NCBI GenBank assembly: GCA_963795825.1 | Contig: CAWCIW010000001.1 | Location: forward strand, 682,001-746,000 | Direction: 5' to 3' | Length of the DNA: 64,000 nt | Origin: BOG-908 sp963795825 | GTDB taxonomy: Bacteria > Pseudomonadota > Alphaproteobacteria > Acetobacterales > Acetobacteraceae | Made by a program: the position numbers and the translations under genes | In this document: piece by piece, positions 6,815 to 17,157 of the stretch | Numbering within the stretch: the stretch's first letter is position 1 | Layout of the letters: each line of letters starts with the position of its first letter | Notes under the pieces: model-generated | The model's input: the letters and a program-made list of their open reading frames with translations, nothing else | Database searches by the model: none | Told to the model about the DNA's origin: nothing

Positions 6815-7968
6815 TGCAGCCCAGCCAAAAGCCCTCTTTCTGCCAGACCAAGTCTGGCAGAAAGAGGGCGGGCGCCCCTGCAGCGGGGAACGCAAAAGTT
6901 TTTTGGTCCTTTTTTTCAAAAAAGGACTGCTTGCTTGCTTTACTCTTGATCCTGGCAGGCAAGTCCGCCCAGGCCACCGATCTGCGCGTCTGCGTGGACA
7001 CATCAAGCGCCACCGCAGCACGCGACAAGACGGTAGCGGAAAAGGTGGCTAATCAGGCCGGCCTGACCCTGGTGGTCTCGCCGTTCGACGGCTCCGGCGA
7101 CTCCGACGGCTTCCCGCTGCGCAAATTCAAGCAGTTGCTGGCCCGCAACTGCGACCTGGTGATGGGCTACCCGGTCGACACCACGGATGGCGCGCCGCCC
7201 GAAGGCCTCCTGGCCACCAAGCCATACGCGCAGACCGGCTTCGTGCTGGTGGACGCGCCCGGCACCACGGCGCGCAGCCTGGCCGAGTTGCCGGCCGGCA
7301 CCGAGGTGGCGATCACCGCGCAGACCGCGCCGGCGCTGTATTTCGCCGACAACAAGAACATACTGGCCGACATGCTCGACACCGATGCCGACACGCTGCG
7401 CGCGATCGTCAAGGGTGACGTGAAGGCGGCCATGCTCTGGCAGCCGACGGTGGAGCAATACGAAAGCCAGGCGGGTGCGGTGAAGTTCGCAAGCTTTCCG
7501 CTAGGCGAGCCGCATGCGCGCTACAACGTGGTGGCGCTCTATCTGCCCGCGGCGGCGCCGAAAGCGCAGATATTCAACGCCACCAAGATCGCGCTGAAGG
7601 GGGCGGCGCCGGATACCGGCGCGTCGCCGCCGGCTTTGTTCACCAAGGCGCAGGCGGCGATGGGGCTGGGCAAATTCGTCGGCAACTGCGCGATGTGCCA
7701 TGGCGGGCATCTGGAGGGCCGGTCTGGGCCCGCGCTGAGGGGGCCGAACTGGGCCAATGCCAAGGCGGACTACACGCTGGGCGAGGTGTTCTCCGTGGTG
7801 TCCCAGCAGATGCCGGCGACCAACCCGGGCAGCCTTGAGAAGGCCGAATATGTGGAGATAATGGCGTATCTGCTGCAGCAGAACGGCTATCCCGCCGGCA
7901 ATACGGCGCTGGATTTCGACCAGGCGGTCGCATCCAAGGTGCCTCTGCGCTGGCAGGGTGGCAGCTAG
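6814..7968 (+). CDS. XoxJ-like periplasmic binding domain fused to cytochrome c
   Basis: 384 residues if read from ATG 6814, which overlaps the stop of the dehydrogenase (TGATG); 345 if read from TTG 6931. The hydrophobic segment LLALLLILAGKSAQA gives a signal peptide in either case. About residues 55-270 match the substrate-binding-like proteins associated with quinoprotein dehydrogenases (XoxJ/MxaJ type). The C-terminal domain has the haem motif CAMCH (292-296 in the long form) and a likely Met ligand in SQQMPATN. In methylotrophs xoxG (cytochrome) and xoxJ are separate genes, so the fusion is notable. The segment before the signal peptide is encoded by a palindromic repeat copy (6831-6940), so the true start is uncertain. 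Likely job: electron acceptor and maturation partner of the dehydrogenase. Confidence 0.85.
   Translation: MQPSQKPSFCQTKSGRKRAGAPAAGNAKVFWSFFSKKDCLLALLLILAGKSAQATDLRVCVDTSSATAARDKTVAEKVANQAGLTLVVSPFDGSGDSDGFPLRKFKQLLARNCDLVMGYPVDTTDGAPPEGLLATKPYAQTGFVLVDAPGTTARSLAELPAGTEVAITAQTAPALYFADNKNILADMLDTDADTLRAIVKGDVKAAMLWQPTVEQYESQAGAVKFASFPLGEPHARYNVVALYLPAAAPKAQIFNATKIALKGAAPDTGASPPALFTKAQAAMGLGKFVGNCAMCHGGHLEGRSGPALRGPNWANAKADYTLGEVFSVVSQQMPATNPGSLEKAEYVEIMAYLLQQNGYPAGNTALDFDQAVASKVPLRWQGGS
6831..6940. repeat. Palindromic repeat with perfect 18-bp inverted core, inside the ADH-cytochrome operon
   Basis: A perfect inverted repeat with arms 6831-6848 and 6852-6869 (GCCCTCTTTCTGCCAGAC, loop CAA) lies 16 bases after the dehydrogenase stop. 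It is followed by the usual right half, GCAAAAGTTTTTTGGTCC and a TCAAAAAAGGACTGC hairpin. The TTTCTGCCAG core matches the centres of the full-length copies elsewhere. The stem followed by a T-rich run could attenuate transcription into the cytochrome gene. The element overlaps the 5' part of that reading frame and encodes the start of its signal peptide. Confidence 0.85.
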
Positions 7969-8017
7969 GCCCGGCGTTGCGGGCCAAATATCGAGCAGGC
8001 AACAGGGAGACAGGCAA

Positions 8018-9538
<1,521 letters not shown>

Positions 9539-9601
9539 GCCCTGTGCGGCTGGTATCCGGCACATTGTTCTTGTGTCGGATACTTGCTGCGTTCCGCAGT
9601 T

Positions 9602-9660
9602 AGGCAGGCAAGGCCTTCTTTTTTGCAGAAAAGAAACAAAAGACTTCTATTCCGTGCTGT
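9602..9660. repeat. Palindromic intergenic repeat, left half
   Basis: GCAAGGCCTTCTTTTTTGC hairpin followed by AAAAGACTTC and a CTGTCGCG tail, between the convergent aldehyde dehydrogenase and gntR genes. The tail overlaps the last codons and stop (9647-9649) of the GntR gene, so the element supplies its C-terminus. Confidence 0.75.
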
Positions 9661-10342
9661 CGCGGTTTTGCTGGATCCAGGCTTGCTCTAGATCGGGTGG
9701 CGCTGTGTTGCCCATCGTCGCGCGCCTGGCCGCCAACAAATGGCTGCGCATCACCGCGGATGCCCACATCGGGTCGCGTGCGCCAAAGGCGGCCGCCAGC
9801 TCGCGGTGATGCCCCGCGCTGCGCAGCAGGTCGTCCGGCGAATAGATACGCAACGTGCGCATGATGAGGGGCATCTCGGTCAGGCCCGCGATCATACGGG
9901 CCAGCCTTGGGTTCTCGGCGCCGTCCACGATCGTCTTGTGCAACACGCTGTTCGCCTCCGCGATCAAGTCCCGAAATCCGTCGGGGCGCGCCTCGGCAAG
10001 CGCGTGCGTTCGGTCGGCAAGCAGGCTTATGCGGTCGATATCGCGTGCGCTCAGCCGCGGCGTCGCCTGCTCCACGGCATAGCATTCCAGAACGACCCGC
10101 AGCCCGAATATCTGATCGACATCGGTGTCCGTCCAACCCACCACCGTGGCGCCCTGGTTAGGCACCATGCACACCAGGCCTTCGGCATGCAGCCGGCGCA
10201 GCGCCTCGCGCACCGGCGTGCGGCTGACGCCGGCCGCCTTGGCCAGCGTCTCGCCTGTCAGATGCTGCCCGCTCGCATAGCTGCCATCGAGTATGCCGGC
10301 GCGTATGGCGAGATAGGCTTCCTCGACGGAGTCCCGGCTCAT
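9647..10342 (-). CDS. GntR family transcriptional regulator (FadR/FCD subfamily)
   Basis: 231-residue DNA-binding regulator. The N-terminal winged helix contains GQHLTGETLAKAAGVSRTP with the recognition helix VSRTPVREALRRLHAEG (roughly residues 30-60). The remaining all-helical FCD ligand domain carries the expected metal-site acids and histidines (NSVLHKTIVDG, GHHRELAAAF). FCD regulators usually respond to organic acids. It is divergent from the class III CoA-transferase at 10647, a likely target. The last residues QQNRDSTE and the stop are encoded inside a palindromic repeat copy (9602-9660), so the natural C-terminus may have been changed by it. Confidence 0.9.
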   Translation of the reverse strand: MSRDSVEEAYLAIRAGILDGSYASGQHLTGETLAKAAGVSRTPVREALRRLHAEGLVCMVPNQGATVVGWTDTDVDQIFGLRVVLECYAVEQATPRLSARDIDRISLLADRTHALAEARPDGFRDLIAEANSVLHKTIVDGAENPRLARMIAGLTEMPLIMRTLRIYSPDDLLRSAGHHRELAAAFGARDPMWASAVMRSHLLAARRATMGNTAPPDLEQAWIQQNRDSTE

Positions 10343-10646
10343 CGGAGCGGACGCCCCGCGCCGCCCGATCCGGCAGTGCTGTCATGCGGGATCATTATGT
10401 CGCTCGATCCAGGCAGGGTCATGCAGCCGCGCACGTTGCGCAAATCCTCCCACAAAGTGTCGGCCCAAGGGCCTCTGCGATCCCGCCCTTGAAGCAGGGG
10501 CATGCGATCGGCCGCGACGGCCAGGCGGTCCCCGCACGGCGCGCCATCGGACAGGTCATACCACGCGCTTCGATAATTTTCCGTCAAAGGTAGCGAGTCC
10601 CGCCTGCTACAAGCGAATTTCTTGCAGCCATCGAGGGAGGTGTGGC
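10343..10646. other. Divergent regulatory region between gntR and CoA-transferase genes
   Basis: About 300 bases without a gene I can support; short frames here have no recognisable product. It should hold the promoters of both divergent genes. GGGAGGTG at 10635-10642 is the ribosome binding site of the CoA-transferase. I could not identify a convincing GntR palindrome by eye. Confidence 0.45.
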
Positions 10647-11846
10647 GTGTCGGACTTCGGACCATTGCAGGGCATCAGGGTGATCGAGCTCGGCCAGCTC
10701 CTCGCCGGCCCGTTCTGCGGCCAGCTGCTTGCCGATTTCGGCGCCGAGGTCATCAAGGTCGAACCGCCCGGCATCGGCGACGCGCTGCGCGACTGGGGCC
10801 GCGCGCGCGCCGGCGGCAAGGCCGTGTGGTTCGCCGTCGTCGGGCGCAACAAGAAATCCGTCACCCTCGACCTGCGCCAGCCGGCGGGCCAGGCCCTGGC
10901 GCGCCGGCTGATCGCCCAGGCGGACATCGTGGTGGAGAATTTCCGCCCCGGCACGATGGAGAAGTGGGGCATGGGCTACGACGCGCTCGCGGCGGAGAAC
11001 CCGCGCCTCATCATGGTGCGGGTCAGCGGCTTCGGGCAGACCGGGCCCTATGCCGCCCGCGCCGGCTTCGGCGTCGTCGGCGAGGCGATGGGCGGGCTGC
11101 GCCACGTCGTCGGCAGCCCGGGCGAGCCGCCGGGCCGCGTCGGTATCTCGATCGGCGACACGCTGGCCGCCACCTACGCCGCCCTGGGCGCCACCATGGC
11201 CCTGCACGCGCGCACCCGCACCGGACGCGGCCAGATGGTGGATTGCGCGATCTACGAGGCGGTGCTCGCGATGATGGAAAGCCTGATCCCCGACTACCAG
11301 CAGGCCGGCTACATACGCGAGCGCACCGGGTCGGTCCTGCCCGAGATCGCGCCCTCGAACGTCTATCCCACCGCGGACGGCCCGATGATCCTGATCGCCG
11401 CCAACCAGGATACGGTGTTCCGCCGGCTGGCCGCCGCCATGGGCCAGCCCGCGCTCGGCACGGATCCGCGCTACGCCACCCATGCCGCCCGCGGCGCGCG
11501 CCAGGCCGAGCTCGACGCCCATATCGCCGCCTGGACCGCCACGATGCAGGCCGAAGCCCTGGAGCTGCTGCTCGCGGAAGCCGGCGTGCCGGCGGGGCGC
11601 ATCTACCGCGCGCCGGACATCCTCGCCGATCCGCACGTGCAGGCGCGCGCGGCGATCATACGCCTGGCGCATCCGGAATGGGGCGAGCTTGCCATGCAGA
11701 ATGTGGCGCCCCGCCTGTCGGACACGCCGGGCCAGGTACGCCACGCCGCACCCGCGCTCGGCGCGGACAACGCCGAAGTGTTCGCGGCCCTGCTCGGGCT
11801 CGACGACGCGGCGCGCGCCGAACTCGCGTTGCGGGGGGTGATCTGA
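10647..11846 (+). CDS. Class III CoA-transferase (CaiB/BaiF family)
   Basis: 399-residue acyl-CoA transferase. GTG 10647 is the start, with GGGAGGTG just upstream. The N-terminus LQGIRVIELGQLLAGPFCGQLLADFGAEVIKVE is the family signature, with the nucleotide-binding fold and GIGDALRDWG after it. The catalytic Asp of this family aligns with GDTLAATYAALG (about residue 170). ENFRPGTMEKWGMGYD and the KKSVTLDLR motif are also present. The family includes formyl-CoA:oxalate, carnitine and succinyl-CoA-dependent transferases; the substrate cannot be fixed from sequence. The divergent GntR/FCD gene probably regulates it. The gene converges on the porin gene with only 22 bases between stops. Confidence 0.9.
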   Translation: MSDFGPLQGIRVIELGQLLAGPFCGQLLADFGAEVIKVEPPGIGDALRDWGRARAGGKAVWFAVVGRNKKSVTLDLRQPAGQALARRLIAQADIVVENFRPGTMEKWGMGYDALAAENPRLIMVRVSGFGQTGPYAARAGFGVVGEAMGGLRHVVGSPGEPPGRVGISIGDTLAATYAALGATMALHARTRTGRGQMVDCAIYEAVLAMMESLIPDYQQAGYIRERTGSVLPEIAPSNVYPTADGPMILIAANQDTVFRRLAAAMGQPALGTDPRYATHAARGARQAELDAHIAAWTATMQAEALELLLAEAGVPAGRIYRAPDILADPHVQARAAIIRLAHPEWGELAMQNVAPRLSDTPGQVRHAAPALGADNAEVFAALLGLDDAARAELALRGVI

Positions 11847-11868
11847 ACCAACCCCCGCCGGCGTGGCC

Positions 11869-13431
11869 TCAGTAGAACAGGATGGCGCCCGTGGTGAACG
11901 CATTGGACGTGGTCTCGAGCGGCCCGTGCGACTTGGATTCCTGGTGCGCGTATTCGCCCACCAGCGTCACCCAGCTCGTCAGGTTGTAGTACAGCGCGCC
12001 GATTTCCGCCTCGTTGCGGCGCACCAGGTTCGGATCGACGTCGCCTGCCGCGCGGAACAGCGAACTTTGCCCGTAGCTGCCAACCAGCTTGAACTTCGGC
12101 GTGATCTTGTAGCTGGCCTGCACATAGCCGCCTTCGGAATCGCGCAGCGCGCCATCCGCGGACAGGCCGTCGAAGAACTTGCCCGTGGTGCCCACGCCGG
12201 CGCCGCGATAGATATACCCGGTCAGCCCGACCGGGCCGAACGTGATCGCGGCACCCGCCTCACCCGCGCTGGCATCCTTGCTGGTGCTGCCATGCACCAC
12301 CGCGCCAGGATTGAGCGGCGTGATCCCCTGCTGATTCTGCGTCAGGAACCCGGCCCAGGCATGCGCCGTGAAGCTCGGCGATTTGTAATCGTAGGTGACC
12401 TTGCCTTCGAACCCGGGCGAGCTGTGTTCATTGGCGGTCCCGGAAAGCCCGCTGAAGCTGAACTCGTTCAGCGGCTGGAACACACCGATATTCGCCTGGA
12501 AACCCGCGATGATCGGGCTGAGATAGCTGATCTGCGGCTCGAAATCGGCGTAGATGTAACCGAGGCCGATGCGCCCGAGCGAGGTGTTGGCGGGATCGGC
12601 GTTGCCGCCCGTGGCACCCACGCTCAGCAGGGTCGCGTCGTTCAGGATCGCGTCGGAGCCGAAAATCGCGATGTCGCGGCCGGCCTTGAACGTGCCGATA
12701 TTCGGCGTCCCCACGGTCAGGAACGTCTTGCGGAAGTCACCGCCCGCCGTGCCCAGTGCAGTGGAGTTGCCGCCGCTGTTGGCGCCGAGCGGTCCGTTGG
12801 TCGCCGAGTTGATACCCGGATACACGCCGACGGTCGCGGTCACGTCGATGCCCTCCTGCGTGGTGGCGACCGACGCGATGAAGGCGCCCGGCAGCAGGCC
12901 GTTGCGGATGGCCGACGAGTCGAACCCGCTGCCATCGGCGAGGCCGCCGGCGGGCGAGTGGCCAGGACTGTCCGCGCTCGAGAAGGTGTAGAATCCGTTG
13001 ATGATGCCGGAGAAGTTTATGTCCACCGCGCCCACGCGCATCGTGACGCCGGCGCCCGGCTTGTAGGGCTGCACGTGCACGATGTCAGGGCTGGTCTGCA
13101 TCTCCTGTTCCATCGCCTCCATCTTGTGCATGGAAGCCTGTGCTGCGGCCGCACTCGTGGCCGCCGCCAGGGCGGCGTCGTTGGCGCGGATCGCCGCCGC
13201 CTGGTCCGTCTGCGTCTCGGTATAGGTGGTGGTCGTGGTGCGGCGCCCGCCTCTGGCCGCCCGGCTGCCGTGCACATGCTTGTTCAGCAGCGTGGAATAT
13301 TCCGTCTGCGACAGGCTGCCGCGCGCATGCAGGATCTCGAGCAGGTCGGTGTAGTCGTCGGCGCGCGCCTGGCCGGCCAGCAAGGCAAAGGCGGACGCTG
13401 AGGCCAGCAGGCCGAGTGTGATGTTTCGCAT
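11869..13431 (-). CDS. Outer membrane porin
   Basis: 520 residues. A Sec signal peptide (MRNITLGLLASASAFALLAGQARA) is followed by a short helical region with EILHARGSLSQTEYSTLLNK, an anchor-like segment, and a coiled-coil-prone Ala-rich part (about 75-110). The rest is a beta-barrel with alternating polar and aromatic residues, such as FSGIINGFYTF, and the protein ends in Phe-Tyr, a typical C-terminal barrel signal. The family is the porins of Acetobacteraceae and relatives, which pass small organic solutes; specificity is unknown. It lies upstream of the pca operon on the same strand side, 266 bases from the pcaB stop, so a role in aromatic acid uptake is possible but only positional. Confidence 0.85.
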   Translation of the reverse strand: MRNITLGLLASASAFALLAGQARADDYTDLLEILHARGSLSQTEYSTLLNKHVHGSRAARGGRRTTTTTYTETQTDQAAAIRANDAALAAATSAAAAQASMHKMEAMEQEMQTSPDIVHVQPYKPGAGVTMRVGAVDINFSGIINGFYTFSSADSPGHSPAGGLADGSGFDSSAIRNGLLPGAFIASVATTQEGIDVTATVGVYPGINSATNGPLGANSGGNSTALGTAGGDFRKTFLTVGTPNIGTFKAGRDIAIFGSDAILNDATLLSVGATGGNADPANTSLGRIGLGYIYADFEPQISYLSPIIAGFQANIGVFQPLNEFSFSGLSGTANEHSSPGFEGKVTYDYKSPSFTAHAWAGFLTQNQQGITPLNPGAVVHGSTSKDASAGEAGAAITFGPVGLTGYIYRGAGVGTTGKFFDGLSADGALRDSEGGYVQASYKITPKFKLVGSYGQSSLFRAAGDVDPNLVRRNEAEIGALYYNLTSWVTLVGEYAHQESKSHGPLETTSNAFTTGAILFY

Positions 13432-13648
13432 CGTTCCCCCAAAAGACCGGCTGCTTTGCGCAGCGACTTGTTCTCGTCGGCTGGATCACATGCCCAGTTC
13501 GCCGACTTTCGGCAGCTTTGGTGAAACAAATCAATCGCGCAATGTTACCGTTTTGCTTTGCGCAAGGTAGTGTAGCAATTGTGCGACTATCTCCTGCGCG
13601 TCTGCGCCGGTTCTGCAGGCCAAAGCCCCGCAGAGCAGCCCGAACAGT

Positions 13649-13713
13649 CGTGCAGGCGTCTCGGCAGAAGCTGCTTGGTCCTTTTCCTCGAAAACGACTA
13701 CTTTCTTGCTTCC
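13649..13713. repeat. Degenerate palindromic intergenic repeat, right half
   Basis: GTGCAGGCGTCTCGG, GCTGCTTGGTCCTTTTCCTCG and AAAACGACTACTTTCTTGCTTCC match the right half of the dispersed element with several substitutions. It overlaps the 3' end of pcaB: the last codons and the TAG stop (13698-13700) lie in the repeat. Confidence 0.7.
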
Positions 13714-15022
13714 GCCGCACCCAAGACCCGGTCCACCCATCCCGCCGCCGCCGCCACCGACGGTTCCAGATCGAACGCCGCCGCCACCAACGTGTCGTGC
13801 CCCAGCGCCTGGCGCAACGACGAACCCTCCCGGCGCACCACCTCCGCCGCCCGCTCCACCGCCGCATGCGCCGCCGCATGCCCCAGCGAAGGCGCCAGTA
13901 GCGCCGCCGCCGCATCGGCGAACAGCAGCCCGCGCGTCAGCTCCAGGTTGGCCAGCATGCGCGCCGGATCAACGGCCATGCCGTTCGCCAGCACCTGCCG
14001 CCTCGCGCAGCGCGCCGGATGCCAGCCCGAACAGTTGCGGCAGCACATGCCACTCCGCATGCCAGGCGCCGGCCGGCCGCTCATGCGCCGCCGCCATGCC
14101 GGCCACCAGCGTGGCGGCCATCCCCGGCGCCGCCGCATGTGCCGCCAGGACCACCGTGCACGAGACCGGGTTGCGCTTGTGCGGCATCGCCGAGGAGCCG
14201 CCGCGCCCCGGAACATACGGCTCGGACACTTCGCCCACCTCGGTGGAGGCCAGATGCGCCACATCGGTGGCCATCTTGGCCAGCGCGCCGATCAGCCGCG
14301 CCAGCCACGCCCCGGTCTCGGCGATACGGTCGCGCAAGCTGTGCCAGCTCAGCGGCGCGGACCCGAGCGCCAGCTCGGCGGCAAACGCATCGGCCACATC
14401 CGGCCCCAGCGCGCCCAGGCCCGCCAGCGTGCCCACCGGACCGCCCAGCGAGGCGACCAGCACCCGCTCCCGCAGGCCGGGCAGCGCGTCACGCACTTCC
14501 GCGATGCCGGTGAGCCAGACCGCGGCCTTGAAGCCGAACGTGAGTGGGCGCGGCGTGCTGGCCGTAGGTGCGTCCGACGCAGGGCGTGCGCCGGTGCGTC
14601 GCGGCCAGCCGCGCCAGCCCGGACGTGACTTCGGCCAGCCCGTCCTCGAGCAGCGCCAGCGCCGGCCGCAGGCGCAGCACCAGCGCGGTATCGAGCACAT
14701 CCTGCGTGGTGGCGCCGCGGTGCAGCGCCGGCTCCAGCTCCGGCGGCAGCAGCTTCTGCAGCGCCTTGAGGAACGGGATGGTCGGCACGCCGGCCAGCGC
14801 GGTGGCCTCGCCCAGCGCGCCCGCATCCAGCCCGGCGCCGGCCGCCGCGATCGCCGCCGCCAGCGCCGGGGGCGCCAGCCCGAACCGGGCCTCCGCCGTG
14901 GCGAGCGCCGCCTCGGCCTGCACCATCGCCGCCACCAGCGACGCGTCGCTGAAGCACGCGCGCATCGAGGCTGTGGCGAATAGCGGGCCAACGATCTCCG
15001 AATCGAGCGCCGAGAACGTCAT
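13698..15022 (-). CDS. pcaB: 3-carboxy-cis,cis-muconate cycloisomerase, two frame breaks
   Basis: Converts 3-carboxy-cis,cis-muconate to gamma-carboxymuconolactone; fumarase/aspartase superfamily. ATG 15022 (MTFSALDSEIVGPLF) is 4 bases after the BKACE stop. The first third, to GRTYGQHAAP, is in one frame. The middle, LTFGFKAAVWLTG to SGALREA, with the signature GGSSAMPHKRNPV, is in a second. The end, QVLANGMAVDPARM to the stop, is in a third. Breaks map to the GGG run at 14546-14548 and to CC near 13997; each is explained by one extra base. With both corrected a normal protein of about 440 residues results. The last codons and stop lie in a repeat copy. Either a decaying gene or two sequence errors; see findings. 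Confidence 0.8.
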
Positions 15023-15026
15023 CGTC

Positions 15027-15872
15027 CTACCCGACAAGCCCCAGTATCGCGCGCGCCTCGCCCGGCGTCGCCGGGCGGCGGCCATGCCGGGCCACGGCGT
15101 CGGCGGCCAGGCGCACCAGCTCGGCATTGCCCGAGGCAAGCCGCGTGGCCGAAACCCGTATGTTGTCCTCCAGCCCGGTGCGCACCGCGTCCGCCTTGCG
15201 GGCGAGTGCCCAGTCCATAACCTCCGCCTGGTGCCGGCCGATGCCCGCCGCCGTCCAGGTCGCGTGCGGCAACACCCGGCGCATCTCGGCCAGCAGGATG
15301 TCCAGCAGATGCGCCTCGGCCGGCATGGCGTTCTTCACCCCCAGCACGAACTGCACATGCGGCCGGTCGCCGATTAGCCCGGCCTCCACCAGCCGCCGCG
15401 CGCCGTGCAGATGCGACAGGTCGAACACCTCGATCTCCGGCGCGATCCTGTGCGTCCGCATCGCTCCCGCGAGTTCGTCCACCAGCGCCGCGCCGTTCTC
15501 ATACACAATCGTCGGAAAATTCACCGATCCCGTCGACAGCGACGCCATGTCCGGCCGCAACGGCAGCGGCGCGCCGCGCAACGAAGGGTCGCGCCCGCGC
15601 CCGCCGGTGGAGAACTGCACGATCATGCCGGGGCAATGCGCGCGCACGCCTTCCTGCACCTGGGCGAACAGGGCAGGATCGGAGGACGGACTCTCGTCCG
15701 GCGCCCTGACATGGATGTGCACCAGGCTGGCGCCGGCCTCGAACGCCGCATGCGTGGATTCGATCTGCTCGGCCGGCGACACCGGCAGCGCCGGGTTGTC
15801 CGCCTTGCGCGGCACCGAGCCGGTGATCGCCACCGCGATCACCACCGGGCCGGCCTGCCGCGTGTCACTCAT
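15027..15872 (-). CDS. Beta-keto acid cleavage enzyme (BKACE, DUF849)
   Basis: 281-residue TIM-barrel enzyme of the Kce/BKACE family. These enzymes condense a beta-keto acid with acetyl-CoA to give acetoacetate and a new acyl-CoA. Visible family motifs are VAITGSVPRK at the N-terminus, LVHIHVRAPDES with the metal-binding His-x-His, QFSTGGRG, and NFPTIVYEN. ATG 15872 overlaps the stop of the upstream pcaDC gene (ATGAGTGA), and pcaB follows 4 bases after its stop, so it is translated inside the protocatechuate operon. No pcaI, pcaJ or pcaF is present in the window. The most economical role is cleavage of 3-oxoadipate with acetyl-CoA to succinyl-CoA and acetoacetate, replacing both steps. This is inference from family and position. 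Confidence 0.88.
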   Translation of the reverse strand: MSDTRQAGPVVIAVAITGSVPRKADNPALPVSPAEQIESTHAAFEAGASLVHIHVRAPDESPSSDPALFAQVQEGVRAHCPGMIVQFSTGGRGRDPSLRGAPLPLRPDMASLSTGSVNFPTIVYENGAALVDELAGAMRTHRIAPEIEVFDLSHLHGARRLVEAGLIGDRPHVQFVLGVKNAMPAEAHLLDILLAEMRRVLPHATWTAAGIGRHQAEVMDWALARKADAVRTGLEDNIRVSATRLASGNAELVRLAADAVARHGRRPATPGEARAILGLVG

Positions 15873-17008
15873 GCGCGAAAATCTCCTTGGCGATACGGAT
15901 CGCGGTGTTGGCCGGTGGAACACCGGCATAGATCGAAATGTGCAGCAGCATCTCGGCGATGTCGGCCTCGCTGGCGCCGGTGTTGCGCGAGGCGCGCAGA
16001 TGCAGCTTCAGCTCCTCCTCGTGGCCGAGCGACGCCAACACCGCGAGCGTCAGCAGGCTGCGCGTGCGCCGGTCCAGATACGGCCGGCTCCAGATCGCGC
16101 CCCACGCGGTCCGGGTGATGTGCTCCTGGAACGCGCGGTCGAAATCGGTGGTGGCCGCCACCGCGCGGTCCACGTGGGCCGCGCCCAGCACCTGCCGGCG
16201 CGTGGCCATCCCGCGCTCCAGCAGGCTCGTCTCCGGCACCGCGAAAAACGCGGCCATCGCGGCGTTCACCTGGTCCGGCTGCTCGGCCGGCGCCAGATGC
16301 GCCGCGTCCGCGATCACGTGCAGGATCGCGCCGGGAATAGCGTCCGCCAGCGCCCTTGCCGCGTCGGGCGGCGTGGCGGCGTCCTGGTCGCCGACCAGAA
16401 CCAGCGTTGGCGCATTGATCGCCATCGGACCCTCGCCAGGCGCCAGCGCGGCGATCGCCTCGGCGGCGCCGGCGTATCCCTCCGGCGCGGTGGCCAGCAG
16501 CATCGCCCGCAGGCCGCGCACGAAGGTCGATCCGGCGCGCGCCGGGGTGGACCAGCGCGCCAGCACCGCGTCGGCCACCGACGCCATGCCCTCCGCCCGC
16601 ACGCGCGCCGCCCGGTCGCGCCACGGCTGGGCCGGCGGGATCGCGCGCGCCGTGTCGCAGAGTACCGAGGGACGTCACGCGGTCGGGCGCCTGGAGCGCG
16701 ATCGCCTGCGCCACCAGCCCGCCGATCGACAGCCCGGCGAGATGGCACGCGCCGATCTCCAGCGCGTCCATCACGGCGAGCACGTCGTGGGCCAGGCCGG
16801 CGATGCTGTAGGGACCGGGGGTTATTTCGGTCAGCCCATGGCCGCGCAGGTCGAGCCGGACGACGCGGAAGCCGCCGGCGAAGTGGGCGGCCTGGGCGTC
16901 CCAGATGTGGAGGTTGGTGCCCAGGGAGTGCAGCAGGACGAGCACCGGGGCGTTTGGGGGGCCGTCCTGCTGGATGTGGACGGTCAGGCCTGGGATGTCT
17001 GTAAACAT
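15865..17008 (-). CDS. pcaL: Fused 3-oxoadipate enol-lactonase / 4-carboxymuconolactone decarboxylase, one frame break
   Basis: Two-domain protein of the protocatechuate pathway. Domain 1 (about residues 1-250) is an alpha/beta hydrolase, with LLHSLGTNLHIWD and the nucleophile elbow GLSIGGLVAQAIAL, that opens the enol-lactone (PcaD). Domain 2 (about 255-380) is carboxymuconolactone decarboxylase (PcaC), with AWGAIWSRPYLDRRTRSLLTL and HLRASRNTGAS. ATG 17008 starts the frame. Near 16659 one base seems missing: LGTL should continue with CDTARAIPPAQPW, which is in the next frame. After correction the product is about 381 residues. The stop overlaps the BKACE start. A fused PcaDC (PcaL) is known in several bacteria, so the fusion itself is not new. 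Confidence 0.85.
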
Positions 17009-17020
17009 GAAATGCTCTCA

Positions 17021-17157
17021 GGAAGGGTAAGCAAGGCCTTCTTTTCTGAAGAAAAGAAGCAGAAGACTTTTGGTCCCTGTCGGGGAGTGCTGAAACGTGC
17101 GCCGACAGGGAGCAAAAGCTTTTTGGTCCTTTTTCTCGAAAAAGGACTGCTTGCTTT
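17021..17157. repeat. Palindromic intergenic repeat, full copy (CTGTCGG core)
   Basis: The left hairpin CTTCTTTTCTGAAGAAAAGAAG, a core inverted repeat TCCCTGTCGG/CCGACAGGGA, and the right hairpin GTCCTTTTTCTCG/AAAAAGGAC fill the space between pcaG and pcaL. The right end touches the pcaG stop (17158-17160). The GC-rich core followed by T-rich runs on both strands could act as a terminator or attenuator inside the operon. Confidence 0.85.

Noticed and set aside
5048..7021. Long minus-strand frame opposite the alcohol dehydrogenase
   Set aside because: It is a shadow of the strongly supported quinoprotein gene on the plus strand; the composition (many His, Arg, Gly) is typical of antisense frames.
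10339..10665. Small minus-strand frame of 108 codons between gntR and the CoA-transferase
   Set aside because: It overlaps both gene starts, has no recognisable domain and no ribosome binding site, and the region is better explained as a divergent promoter region.
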